DNA of 64,000 bases from Alistipes senegalensis JC50 (GCF_025145645.1 NZ_CP102252.1:1178001-1242000), one strand, 5' to 3'; counted from the first letter of the stretch, positions 53,701 to 62,098 are shown. Notes: generated from the letters alone by a model not told the origin. Made by a program: numbers and translations.

Positions 53701-56256
53701 ATGAAACTTGCGTCTATTCTGTTCGCGCCCTTAGTCGCGGCAGCGCTCTTAGCCCCCGGCTGTTCCGACGATCCGGACGTCTCCGTGACCCGGGATACGG
53801 ACGAACTCAATTTCGCTTACAGCGTTTCAACCCAATCGTTCACCGTCCGCACCGACGGCAGCTGGAATCTCTCCACCGAAGACGACTGGATCCATACGGA
53901 CCCTGCACAAGGGGTCGGCAACGGGCACAATTACCAATATATAAATGTCACCGTCGACCGCAACACGGGTGAAAAGCGGTCGGGCGAGATCACGATCCAC
54001 GCCGCCGGCCGCGACCTGAAGGTCTACATCCATCAGGACGACGGCATCTTCGCCATGAAGCAGGCCTATGTGCTGGGTACGCTGCTCGAAGGCGAGCAGA
54101 TATCCGGCATCTACGTCGCCATTCCCTACGAAAAGGCGTTGGGTACCGAGCTGATGGATGTCGAGGTGGAACTCGACGGCGAAGGCGCCCCCGGCATCAA
54201 ATGCGAACCCGTCGCGGGCGAAAAGCTTCAGGAGGGCGACGGCGAAGTGCTCGTGGCTCTGAGCGGCACGCCGCGCTCGATGGGCGACATCGACATCAGC
54301 GTGACCATCCGCCTCTCCACCCAGGAGACGCCGGTGGTTCAGGAGACCCGGAGCTTCGTCTCGTCGGAGAACATCATCTACGAGATGACCTTCGACAAAC
54401 TGATCTGGGGCGGCGACTATGTGGCCAACAAGACCGGCATGTATCCCGGCCACCAAAACCTCACCGTCACCCCCGACACGCCGGCAACGACCGTCGCAAC
54501 GGCGGGTCAGGACGGCAGCGGCGACTTTTTCAACGCCGGGATGAACCCCGCGTTCACCGCCGACCGCGGGCTTGCCGAATGGGCCGGATCGAAAGTCTAC
54601 GAACACCCGGGCTATCCCAAAATGGGTACGGGATCGGCATTGGGCTGGATCATGTCCCCGGCCCTGAATTTCCAGGCCCTCGGACTGACCGAGCCGCAGA
54701 ATATCTTCGTCCAGTTCGACTACTGCCGCTGGGACGGCGAGCAGGACGACATCGTCGTCACGGCCGAAAACGCCGGTTCGATGCCCGAGACCCAGCTGGT
54801 GAAGGACCATCCCAAGCGCACGTGGCAGAGCATCGTGTTCAAGGTGACGGATGCAACCAGCGAGACGCGTATCAAGATCAGCGGCACCAAGGCCGGAAGC
54901 AACCGCTTCTTCATCGACAATTTCCGGGTCTATGTCTCACAAGCGGTACCCGTAGAGGTCACCTCCAAACTCGAGACCCCGACGAACCTGAGCTGCACCG
55001 AACAAACGCCCTCGTCGCTCAGCTTCACCTGGAAACGGGACTACGACGCATCGTCGTACACCGCCGAGCTCTATCGGGCCGACAATGAATCCGTCGCCGT
55101 GAAGAGCGAAGTCGTTTCGGGCAACCAATGCACGTTCGACGAGCTCGACCCGAGCGCCGATTACAAATTCCGCGTGATGGCCAACTGCCAGCCCAAGCCG
55201 GAATTCAATTCCGACTACTCGGCCTTCCTCGCCTGCCGCACGCTCGATCCGGTCGCCATTCCTGCGCCGCAGGTATCGCTTTACGAGGCTTCGCGCGGTT
55301 TCCTGGTATTCGAATGGCCCCGCGACGACACCTACCCGCGCAAATTCATCCTCGAACTGGCCGAAACAGCCTCGGGCGACGCCATCCGCACCGTCGAGTG
55401 CAAGGAACCTGTCAAAGGACAAGGCTTTTATGCCAACTACCCCTACAACCGCTTCGTCTTCGGCAACTTGCAGGCAGACAAGACCTACTACTGCCGGGTG
55501 AAAATCCTCGGCGAAGGAGTCTATACCGATTCCGCATTCGGCATCGGCGAAGGCAAGACCTCCCCGATGCCCGCGCCGGGCAGCGAGGTCCTGCTCTACA
55601 AGGATTTCGACGATTTCTGGTGGGGCGGTTACTCCATTGCCGCCGCATTCGGCATCTGTCCCTCCTCGGCAGCCCAGAAACTCCCCGCTACGATGAACAT
55701 CGCCGGCAGCGTCTTCGCCGATGACGACACGACAGTCGTCGGAGAGCCGTCGAAGAATGCCGACGACACCTTTGCCACCGTCGGCAAGAACAATGCGGAC
55801 TACCTCGCAGCCCGCTGGGGCGACGGCGACTGGGACACGGCCAACAGCAAGAAAATCTACGAAGTCTGCGGCCACCTCAAGTTCGGAACCGGATCGGCCG
55901 CCGGAAGTCTCGTACTCCCGCACCTGACCAAACTCGGAGCCGCAACGGCGGATGTCGTACTGACGTTCCGGGCCTGTCCCTATACCGAACCCAAGGCCGT
56001 GAACGGCGTCTACACGATCTACGGCAACCAGGACCGCAAGGACTTTACGGTCAGCATCGCGGGGGGGGGTACGTTCGAGGACGGAACGACGAAAATCACC
56101 CTCACCAACGACGATTCGGGGCGCGACAACAACGGACGCTTCGCCTGGACCGACCACACGGTAACCGTCAAGAACGTCACCGCCGAAAGCCGGATCACGA
56201 TCGCCACGATCGAGAAGCGCATGTGGCTGGACGAAATAAAAGTAGTAAAGAAATAA
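53701..56256 (+). CDS. BACON/Fn3 modular surface lipoprotein
   Basis: The 851-residue product has a lipobox (LLAPGCSDDP) and a BACON domain (SWNLSTEDDWIHTDPAQG, about 30-115). A jelly-roll module (about 225-420) starts YEMTFDKLIWGGDY and ends NRFFIDNFRVYVS. Two Fn3 domains follow (about 425-515 and 520-615), then a last module (about 625-851) starting VLLYKDFDDFWWGGY. The modules resemble those of the 1085-residue lipoprotein at 44870 (both have a GTGS turn after a PGY or GHLKF block). A run of nine G (56061-56069) near the end encodes AGGG; a slip would replace the last 62 residues. It is probably a surface binding protein for the divergent SusCD pair. Confidence 0.78.
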   Translation: MKLASILFAPLVAAALLAPGCSDDPDVSVTRDTDELNFAYSVSTQSFTVRTDGSWNLSTEDDWIHTDPAQGVGNGHNYQYINVTVDRNTGEKRSGEITIHAAGRDLKVYIHQDDGIFAMKQAYVLGTLLEGEQISGIYVAIPYEKALGTELMDVEVELDGEGAPGIKCEPVAGEKLQEGDGEVLVALSGTPRSMGDIDISVTIRLSTQETPVVQETRSFVSSENIIYEMTFDKLIWGGDYVANKTGMYPGHQNLTVTPDTPATTVATAGQDGSGDFFNAGMNPAFTADRGLAEWAGSKVYEHPGYPKMGTGSALGWIMSPALNFQALGLTEPQNIFVQFDYCRWDGEQDDIVVTAENAGSMPETQLVKDHPKRTWQSIVFKVTDATSETRIKISGTKAGSNRFFIDNFRVYVSQAVPVEVTSKLETPTNLSCTEQTPSSLSFTWKRDYDASSYTAELYRADNESVAVKSEVVSGNQCTFDELDPSADYKFRVMANCQPKPEFNSDYSAFLACRTLDPVAIPAPQVSLYEASRGFLVFEWPRDDTYPRKFILELAETASGDAIRTVECKEPVKGQGFYANYPYNRFVFGNLQADKTYYCRVKILGEGVYTDSAFGIGEGKTSPMPAPGSEVLLYKDFDDFWWGGYSIAAAFGICPSSAAQKLPATMNIAGSVFADDDTTVVGEPSKNADDTFATVGKNNADYLAARWGDGDWDTANSKKIYEVCGHLKFGTGSAAGSLVLPHLTKLGAATADVVLTFRACPYTEPKAVNGVYTIYGNQDRKDFTVSIAGGGTFEDGTTKITLTNDDSGRDNNGRFAWTDHTVTVKNVTAESRITIATIEKRMWLDEIKVVKK
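56061..56069 (+). repeat. G9 tract in the 3' part of the lipoprotein gene
   Basis: Nine G encode Ala-Gly-Gly-Gly at about residues 787-790 of the 851-residue lipoprotein; the frame is intact as given. Confidence 0.95.
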
Positions 56257-56266
56257 GCAACCGACC

Positions 56267-57640
56267 ATGAACACAAAACAAACATACGGCAAATCGAGAA
56301 TCCGGCCCCTGCTGTCGGGCCTGCTCCTCCTGGCGGCGACCGCCGCATTTTCCTCCTGTTCCGACGACGGAGAGGAGAACGACGTGCTGAGCATTCTCTT
56401 CGAGAAATCGTCGGTCAGCGTCAGCGTCAGCGGCTCGGAGCAACTCCGCATCAAGGTCATCACCCCGGGAAGAGGGGTTTCCCAGACCGACTGGTACGAC
56501 CAGGCGGCGAACCCGCTGGGCATAGTCTGGAACTCGGGCAATGAAAACGCGGTCCGTGTCGACGCCCAAGGCGTCGTCACCGGAATCGGAACCGGCAACG
56601 CGCCGGTGACGGTAACAGCCCCCAACGGCGTATACGCCCGGACATCGGTCTCGGTATCCAACGACGCCATCTTCGAAAAAGTGGCGGCCGGACTGACCGA
56701 AGAGATCGTTTACAGCAAGGGTGTACAGCTCGAGCGCAACGCCGTGATGCAGTGTTTCGACGTGGATTCGAAAGGAGAACTCTACTACGTGCAGATCGCC
56801 GGTTCGGATGCGCACAAGCTCCATGTACTCCGGGGCGGGGCGAATCAGTCGCCCGCAGATTTCATGACCCTGCGCTGGTTCGGCCACGGCACCAACATGG
56901 CCGTCGAGGAGCAGGGCGCAGACCGCTATATCTGGATCAACAGCAACGCCAACAAACTCGACGACAACAGCTACAGCCAGAGCCAGACCGTCTCGCGCAT
57001 CAAGTACGAAGCGGGCAAGACGCTCGACAAATACAGCGGCGAAACGTTCTACCTTCCGGGCAAACGCAACGTACATCCGGCCATCGATGCCGCCAGCGAC
57101 CTGCTGGCCATCACGGCCTCGACGACCGGCGTCCGCGACTTTTACGTCTACAAACTGAGCGAAGCCCTGGCGCTCCCCGTCTCCGACGTTTCGCTGACGG
57201 TGACCTGGGGCGGCGAGGAGGGCACGCAGAAAACGACGGAAACGCGCGTCGTGCAGGTCCGCAAACTGGACCAGCTCACCCCCGTCGGCCAATTCTCCGT
57301 CAGCACCGGGAAAACGGCCGCCGACCTGGGATACTACGATTTCCAGGGATTCGACTGCACGAACGGCATCATCTATTTCTACGAGGGTACCGGCAACAAC
57401 AACGACGGCAAAACGGCCTCGGTCGCCTATGTCACGCTGCTCGACCTGAAGGGTGCGCAGGTCTATCCCCGCACGAAGGTCGGGGCCATAGCCGACATGC
57501 AGGCGCTCACAACAGCCGGCATCACATCCACGGGCTATATGGAGGCCGAGGGCATCAAGATGAAGAACGGCTCGCTGTGGCTGGGCTTCGCCTCGAAGTC
57601 GACCGACGACATCCGCCGCGCCAACATATTCCGTTATTAA
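56267..57640 (+). CDS. Lipoprotein with Ig-like (Big_2) domain and phage-receptor/helveticin-like propeller
   Basis: The 457-residue product starts 10 bases after the preceding lipoprotein gene. After a signal peptide ending AAFSSC there is a bacterial Ig-like domain (NENAVRVDAQGVVTGIGTGN, about 85-125) and then a propeller-like region to the end. Features such as FGHGTNMAVEEQGADRYIWI, SQTVSRIKYEAGKTL and RNVHPAIDAASDLLAITAS recall the propeller shared by helveticin J and some phage receptor-binding proteins. In this setting it is more likely a surface glycan- or polymer-binding lipoprotein than a bacteriocin. The family call is from memory of motif shape and needs a profile search. Confidence 0.6.
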   Translation: MNTKQTYGKSRIRPLLSGLLLLAATAAFSSCSDDGEENDVLSILFEKSSVSVSVSGSEQLRIKVITPGRGVSQTDWYDQAANPLGIVWNSGNENAVRVDAQGVVTGIGTGNAPVTVTAPNGVYARTSVSVSNDAIFEKVAAGLTEEIVYSKGVQLERNAVMQCFDVDSKGELYYVQIAGSDAHKLHVLRGGANQSPADFMTLRWFGHGTNMAVEEQGADRYIWINSNANKLDDNSYSQSQTVSRIKYEAGKTLDKYSGETFYLPGKRNVHPAIDAASDLLAITASTTGVRDFYVYKLSEALALPVSDVSLTVTWGGEEGTQKTTETRVVQVRKLDQLTPVGQFSVSTGKTAADLGYYDFQGFDCTNGIIYFYEGTGNNNDGKTASVAYVTLLDLKGAQVYPRTKVGAIADMQALTTAGITSTGYMEAEGIKMKNGSLWLGFASKSTDDIRRANIFRY

Positions 57641-57662
57641 ACAAGATTGGGTTTTTGGTTCG

Positions 57663-57695
57663 ACAGGCTGCACGCAATGCGTGCGGCCTGTTTTT
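57663..57695 (+). terminator. Rho-independent terminator of the lipoprotein pair
   Basis: Thirteen-base arms (57663-57675 and 57679-57691, nearly perfect) with a 3-base loop are followed by T5. It lies 22 bases past the stop at 57640. Confidence 0.9.
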
Positions 57696-57712
57696 CAGGA
57701 CAGGCAAAAGAA

Positions 57713-57740
57713 GCTCCGGAACGACAGGGTGTTCCGGAGC
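57713..57740 (-). terminator. Terminator of the phosphatase gene
   Basis: Ten-base perfect arms (57713-57722 and 57731-57740) lie 21 bases past the minus-strand stop at 57762. The minus strand continues with a T-rich tract, fitting intrinsic termination. Confidence 0.75.
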
Positions 57741-57761
57741 CTCTTCAGGTGAGTACGGTCC

Positions 57762-58955
57762 CTATTCGGGATCGACGGCCGGACCGTTCAGCGGAAATTC
57801 GTGCGTGTGCGTGACCTTGCCCCGGGGACCGACGATCCGCACCCGAATCAGGCTGTCCGTAACGTCACAGCGGGCATAGCTCTTGTTGTCGTTGATCACG
57901 ATCGGAAACTGCGCACCCCGTTCCCCGGCAGGATGGAACGAATAGCGGTGTTCGTGGCCGCAGAGCATCAGATCGATCCCGGCTTCGTTCAGGACCGGCA
58001 TGAAAAGTTCGTTGAGATGGACGTTTCCGTGCCATGTACCCGTCGTCGGAGGCACGTGCAGCAGGACGATCCGCGCCGAGGCCGAGAGGAACTCCTCCGA
58101 CTGCACGGCCTTTTTCAGCCATGCGCACTCCTCCGCGCGGTAGGCGTCGTAATCGGCCAGTCCATAGTATTCGATGTCGCTGTCGGGCTTGTCCTCCCCG
58201 CAGTCGAGCACCAGCAGGCAGACATCTCCGTAGCGGTAAATTCCGTAAAACTCCCCGCTGCGAGTCGGGAAATAGTCGATCAGGCGGTCCGACCAGACGC
58301 CGCGCGTCTCGTGGTTGCCGCGGTTGAAAAGGATCGGCGTCCCGGAGGCGAACAGCGCGACCGATGCGTCGATATAGTCCGTAAAGAGCTGCTCCTCGTT
58401 CTCGACGCTGCTCGACATGTCGCCGTTGAAGACCACGAATCCGATCTCACTGAAATCGACCTTCTTACAGAGGTCCTTCATGTAGTCGGCCCTGCCGTGA
58501 ATGTCGTTGAGCATAATGAACGAGCAGTCGGCGCCCGAGTCGGGAAAGGTCCGGAACGGATAGGGCTTGCGACGGAAAACGTCACTTGCGACAACACTCC
58601 CGTAGGTGGCTTTGCCGCGCTGCGGCCATGCCGTGACCTCCTGCGAAAAAATGCGGTAACAATAGTCGGTGCCGGGTTTCAGCCCTTTGAGCCGCACGGC
58701 ATGAAGGGTTCTGTCGGCCAGTCTGCGGCCCGCGACGGTCTGGTAATGGCGTGCATGCTCCTGCGCATAGAAGCTCCGCCCGTCGTCGGGCGCGACCTCG
58801 ACCCACGAGAGGGCCGGTTTGCTGGTGGTCCAGACGACCGTGACACCGTCCCGGGTCATATCGCAGAGATAAGGACCGTGCGTGATTTTGAAATCCTGCG
58901 CCACGGCGGCCAGCGAGAAAAGCAGCCCGGCCAGCGAGAAAAGGAGTTTTTTCAT
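57762..58955 (-). CDS. Purple-acid-phosphatase-like metallophosphoesterase, secreted
   Basis: The 397-residue product has a Sec signal peptide (LLFSLAGLLFSLAAVAQ), an N-terminal Fn3-like domain typical of purple acid phosphatases (GPYLCDMTRDGVTVVWTTSK, about 27-120), and a calcineurin-like catalytic domain. Metal-ligand motifs are LNDIHG (about 148), NGDMSS (about 176), NRGNHE (about 211), LLHVPP (about 300) and LCGHEHRY (about 330). It should hydrolyse phosphomonoesters outside the cytoplasm. It is convergent with the lipoprotein pair, and the neighbouring SusCD operon also carries a metallophosphoesterase. A short lipoprotein frame with a C9 tract lies just upstream. Confidence 0.88.
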   Translation of the reverse strand: MKKLLFSLAGLLFSLAAVAQDFKITHGPYLCDMTRDGVTVVWTTSKPALSWVEVAPDDGRSFYAQEHARHYQTVAGRRLADRTLHAVRLKGLKPGTDYCYRIFSQEVTAWPQRGKATYGSVVASDVFRRKPYPFRTFPDSGADCSFIMLNDIHGRADYMKDLCKKVDFSEIGFVVFNGDMSSSVENEEQLFTDYIDASVALFASGTPILFNRGNHETRGVWSDRLIDYFPTRSGEFYGIYRYGDVCLLVLDCGEDKPDSDIEYYGLADYDAYRAEECAWLKKAVQSEEFLSASARIVLLHVPPTTGTWHGNVHLNELFMPVLNEAGIDLMLCGHEHRYSFHPAGERGAQFPIVINDNKSYARCDVTDSLIRVRIVGPRGKVTHTHEFPLNGPAVDPE

Positions 58956-59172
58956 TGTCGGAAAGTGTTGATTGTTTCGGGATGCAAGATACGGAATATT
59001 CCGCAGAATCCCGTGCCGGAAAACGAAAAAGCGGGCGTATTCCGCGGGGGGGGGCGGGGCTGTCCGGACCGCCGGGCTCCGTCCCGTTGGCCTTGGGCGT
59101 TTTAATACATCCCGCCAGCACCACGGCGGCGGCGAAAACGAGCGACAGGGAGCTCTTCGAACGAAACATCAT
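58952..59172 (-). pseudogene. Short lipoprotein frame with a C9 tract, register uncertain
   Basis: ATG 59172 opens a clear lipoprotein signal (SLVFAAAVVLAGC) followed by a Pro/Gly-rich linker (GTEPGGPDSPAPP) and then a tract of nine C on the minus strand (59054-59046). As sequenced, the frame runs out of register over the phosphatase gene to 58582, which is not credible as protein. With ten C it would end in TGA overlapping the phosphatase ATG (ATGA); with eight C it would read straight into the phosphatase. Either a decayed gene, a tract-length error or a phase-variable leader is possible. No homologue family is recognised. Confidence 0.45.
59046..59054 (-). repeat. G9/C9 tract upstream of the phosphatase
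   Basis: Nine G on the plus strand interrupt the short lipoprotein frame; the tract is 92-100 bases before the phosphatase start codon. Confidence 0.95.
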
Positions 59173-59201
59173 TCGGCGAAGGCAGTAAAAATCCCTGAAA
59201 A

Positions 59202-59786
59202 TCACCGCTTTTTTCGCGCTGTTTTCTTTTTGCGGACCGACCATCCGAAATGTCCCAACGCCTCGCCCAGCGCAAAATACTCTCCGTGGGAATAGACGAT
59301 CGGATCGGCGCGTTCGAGGCAGAAACGGCCCGTCCGGGGATCGATATAGGCCTCGTCGGCCTGCACCCCGACCACCTCGGCCAGAAACATATCGTGGGTC
59401 CCGAGCGGCAACACCTGCCGCACGCGGCACTCGATATTCACGGGAGACTCGGCGATGACCGGCGCGGCGACCCTCTCCGACGGAACGGCCGTGAGCCCCA
59501 TCTCGCGGAACTTGTCGTAATCGCGGCCCGAGCGCACGCCGCACCAGTCCGCGGCTCGCGCCAGCCGGCGCGTCGTGAGGTTGATGACGAACTCGCCCGT
59601 GCGGCGGATGATTTCGTAGGAGTGGCGTTCGGGACGCACCGAAATATAGCACATCGGCGGATCGGAACAGACCGTGCCGGTCCATGCCACGGTCAGCAGG
59701 TTGTACTCGTCGGGCGTCGCGCCGCAGCTCACCAGCACCGCCGGCAGGGGATAAAGCACCGTTCCCGGTTTCCAGTTCTGTTTCAT
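59202..59786 (-). CDS. Flavin reductase-like FMN-binding protein
   Basis: ATG 59786 gives a 194-residue protein of the flavin reductase/FMN-binding split-barrel family: PLPAVLVSCGATPDEYNLLT, then CSDPPMCYISVRPERHSYEI and GEFVINLTTRRLARAADWCG match the conserved flavin-binding strands. Such proteins reduce FMN or use it to reduce small molecules or metals; the physiological substrate is unknown. The much longer open frame reaching to 60470 crosses the XerC gene and is an artefact. It stands divergent to the recombinase gene, 114 bases away. Confidence 0.88.
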   Translation of the reverse strand: MKQNWKPGTVLYPLPAVLVSCGATPDEYNLLTVAWTGTVCSDPPMCYISVRPERHSYEIIRRTGEFVINLTTRRLARAADWCGVRSGRDYDKFREMGLTAVPSERVAAPVIAESPVNIECRVRQVLPLGTHDMFLAEVVGVQADEAYIDPRTGRFCLERADPIVYSHGEYFALGEALGHFGWSVRKKKTARKKR

Positions 59787-59900
59787 CTCGATTCGTTTTT
59801 CGGGACAAAGGTAACGGTTTTTGCGTATATTTGGCGTCATAACGGCACGAATGCGATCCGGTTTTGCAGCGTGTCCGGCTTTTATGTACCTTTGTTTCGT

Positions 59901-60803
59901 ATGCTCGCCGATTTCACCCGATACCTCGAAGCGGAACGCCGCTACTCGCCGCTCACCGTGCGCAACTACCGCCACGACGTCGAGCAGTTCCTCGCATGGC
60001 TGGGGGTCTGCGACGCCGATTTCGACCCGTGCCGGGTGACCACGGAGGATATCCGCGAGTGGATGCTCTTCCGCACCGAGGAGGGACATCTGAGCGCCGC
60101 CTCGATGAACCGCGAGATTTCGTCGCTGCGGGCGCTGTTCCGCTGGCTGCTGCGCACGGGAGTCGTCAGCCGCGACGTGACTCAGCCCGTGGCGTCGCTG
60201 CGGACCTCGCGCCGCCTGCCCGCGTTCGTCCCCGAAAGCCGCATGAGCGGAATCGTCAGCGATTGCGAGCAGGACAGCGAAGATTTCATCCGCGAACGCA
60301 ATTCGCTCATCGTGCTGCTCTTCTACGCCTGCGGCCTGCGGCTGGCTGAACTGGTCGGCATCGACCGCGGGGACTTCTCGGCGGACTACACCTCGCTGCG
60401 CGTCCGGGGCAAAGGCGACAAGGAGCGCATCGTACCGATTCTGGAATTCGTCCGCGAAAAGATTTTGCACTACATCGGGTTAATTGAGCGGCAAAATATT
60501 TGCATTTCACCGGAAAAAGCGCTATTTTTAACACACAAAGGAAAACGCATATCCCGGACGGCGGTTTACCGGACGGTGCAGGAAGAGCTGGACAAGGCGG
60601 GTGTACAAGGAAAGAAAAGCCCCCACGTGCTGCGCCACACTTTCGCAACGCACCTGCTGAACGGCGGAGCCGATATGCGCGAGATACAGGAACTCCTGGG
60701 ACACGCTTCGCTGCAGGCCACGCAGGTCTATACGCACAACAGCATCGCCAAGCTCCGGGAGATTTATGCAAAAGCCCATCCCCGTGAAAAGGGTGGCGAG
60801 TGA
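59901..60803 (+). CDS. xerC: XerC/XerD-type tyrosine recombinase
   Basis: ATG 59901 gives 300 residues, the usual Xer size; an upstream open extension crosses the flavin reductase gene. The N-terminal SAM-like domain is MLADFTRYLEAERRYSPLTV. The catalytic residues lie in ACGLRLAELVG (Arg), GKGDKERIVP (Lys), HVLRHTFATHLL (HxxR), LGHASL (His) and TQVYTHN (Tyr nucleophile). It probably resolves chromosome dimers at dif. Its neighbour hpf is a conserved partner in Bacteroidales chromosomes, which argues that it is core rather than element-borne. Whether it is XerC or XerD cannot be settled here. Confidence 0.88.
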   Translation: MLADFTRYLEAERRYSPLTVRNYRHDVEQFLAWLGVCDADFDPCRVTTEDIREWMLFRTEEGHLSAASMNREISSLRALFRWLLRTGVVSRDVTQPVASLRTSRRLPAFVPESRMSGIVSDCEQDSEDFIRERNSLIVLLFYACGLRLAELVGIDRGDFSADYTSLRVRGKGDKERIVPILEFVREKILHYIGLIERQNICISPEKALFLTHKGKRISRTAVYRTVQEELDKAGVQGKKSPHVLRHTFATHLLNGGADMREIQELLGHASLQATQVYTHNSIAKLREIYAKAHPREKGGE

Positions 60804-60825
60804 TTAACTTTTATAATATAAGGCT

Positions 60826-61122
60826 ATGAACGTACAGATTCAATCCGTGAAATTCGACGCCGACAAGCGGCTGATCGAATTCGTGAATGCCAAGATGGCG
60901 AAGTTGGACCGCTTTGCGGAGCGCTCGACAGGAGCCGAGGTCATTCTCAAACTCGATAAGGACCACGAAAAAGGAAACAAATTCGCAACCATCACGCTGC
61001 ACATGCCGGGCGAGGACCTGGTGGCCTGCCACCAGTCGAAAGCCTTCGAAGAGTCGGTCGACGAAGCCATCGATGCCCTGAAACGCCAGTTGGAGAAATT
61101 CAAAGCGAAAACTGAGAAATAA
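60826..61122 (+). CDS. hpf: Ribosome hibernation-promoting factor (HPF/RaiA family)
   Basis: The 98-residue product is a short-type HPF: MNVQIQSVKFDADKRLIEFV, then KMAKLDRFAERSTGAEVILK and a C-terminal FEESVDEAIDALKRQLEKFK, giving the beta-alpha-beta-beta-beta-alpha fold. It binds 30S subunits in stationary phase and blocks translation. It follows the Xer gene by 22 bases and ends before a strong terminator, so the two probably form one transcript. No long C-terminal dimerisation domain is present. Confidence 0.92.
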   Translation: MNVQIQSVKFDADKRLIEFVNAKMAKLDRFAERSTGAEVILKLDKDHEKGNKFATITLHMPGEDLVACHQSKAFEESVDEAIDALKRQLEKFKAKTEK

Positions 61123-61157
61123 ACCCCACCAACCTTAACCTTAACTAACTGAACGCC

Positions 61158-61196
61158 GCGACGGCCGCCTTTTGAAAAGGCGGCCGTCGCATTTTT
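61158..61196 (+). terminator. Rho-independent terminator after hpf
   Basis: Sixteen-base complementary arms (61158-61173 and 61175-61190) form a long hairpin with T5 following at 61192-61196, 36 bases past the hpf stop. Confidence 0.9.
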
Positions 61197-61208
61197 CAGG
61201 AACCGGGC

Positions 61209-61276
61209 AAAAAAATCCCGGGACGAAATTACCTAACCTACTCACCACCCCGCTCCCTGCGGGTCTCGTCCCGGGA
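61209..61276 (-). terminator. Terminator of the small lipoprotein gene
   Basis: Eleven-base perfect arms (61216-61226 and 61266-61276) enclose 39 bases; the minus strand continues into T7 (61215-61209). It follows the minus-strand stop at 61317 by 40 bases. Confidence 0.7.
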
Positions 61277-61316
61277 ATACCCATGCCGACCGGATCACCG
61301 GCAATACGGGGGAGGG

Positions 61317-61832
61317 CTACTGCGCCGGCGTCAGGTGGAATTTCAGCGTCTCGACGCCCTTCTGTTTATCGGCGTCGATGACCGTCAGCACGAAATTGTG
61401 GTTCGAATCCTGATTGTAGATCATCGCGATCATCGGCACCAGCTGCGAGATATTGATCGACAGCGAAGTCTTGTTCTTCACCTCGTCTCCCACGGGAAAC
61501 CCGAGTTCTTTGAGTCCCGCAGCCATCTCCGCCGTGGCCGGATCCACCAGGTTCATCGTCTGCGCAAGCCCCAGTTCACCGAGCACCTCGGCCGTCAGGC
61601 AGGGCGATTCGATCTTCACCGTGAGGTCGGAAATGCCGGCGGGCGCCGTCACGTCCACCACGACCGACATGGTCGGTTGAATCTCGTGGACCGCTTTGAT
61701 GTCGCCGCCTTTGAGCGTAAGCGTCGGCGCGGCATGCTTATCCCCGTTGTCATCGTCATCGTTGCAGCCCGTGAGGAATGCAGCACTCATAGTCATGGCC
61801 GCAGCCATGAACAGGCATAATACTCTCTTCAT
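61317..61832 (-). CDS. Small lipoprotein with one beta-sandwich domain
   Basis: ATG 61832 gives 171 residues with a lipoprotein signal peptide ending AAFLTGC and then an Asp-rich linker (NDDDDNGDKH). The rest reads as a single Ig-like or DUF-type beta domain (TLTLKGGDIKAVHEIQPTMS, then VVVDVTAPAGISDLTVKIES). It resembles small lipoproteins common in Bacteroidales, but I cannot name the family. It stands alone, with its own terminator, between hpf and the phage-like region. A GTG at 61838 would add two residues. Confidence 0.75.
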   Translation of the reverse strand: MKRVLCLFMAAAMTMSAAFLTGCNDDDDNGDKHAAPTLTLKGGDIKAVHEIQPTMSVVVDVTAPAGISDLTVKIESPCLTAEVLGELGLAQTMNLVDPATAEMAAGLKELGFPVGDEVKNKTSLSINISQLVPMIAMIYNQDSNHNFVLTVIDADKQKGVETLKFHLTPAQ

Positions 61833-61973
61833 AATCACTTAATTAAAAAAATCCCCAAAATTATAGTCGCCATAAAATTAGGCTCCGGGAACGACGACGG
61901 CAAATAAATTCAACGAAACGGCATATTCTGCCAACCAAACAGCGTATTTTATCAACGCAGGAAATCCGGAACA

Positions 61974-62019
61974 GAAAAACGGCCGCACATGCGTGCGGCC
62001 GCCCGACCTGGTCGTGGAC
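61974..62019 (-). terminator. Terminator, copy A of a duplicated 46-bp block
   Basis: A nine-base hairpin (61980-61988 with 61993-62001) is followed on the minus strand by T5 (61979-61975). The 46-bp block matches copy B at 62053-62098 at 40 positions. Confidence 0.7.
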
Positions 62020-62052
62020 AAGGAGAGGCTCATCCCCGCCACCGGATTAAAC

Positions 62053-62098
62053 GAAAAACGGCCGCACTTGCGTGCAGCCGTCCGACTTGGTAGTGGAT
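62053..62098 (-). terminator. Terminator, copy B of the duplicated block
   Basis: The hairpin (62059-62067 with 62072-62080, one G-U pair) is followed by T5 on the minus strand. It lies downstream of the XRE-type gene and probably ends its transcript. Copy B ends in GGTAGTGGATA, the unit also found in the palindrome at 62210. Confidence 0.65.

Noticed and set aside
59250..59900. N-terminal extension of the Xer recombinase
   Set aside because: The extra residues are the antisense of the flavin reductase gene; ATG 59901 gives the normal Xer length.
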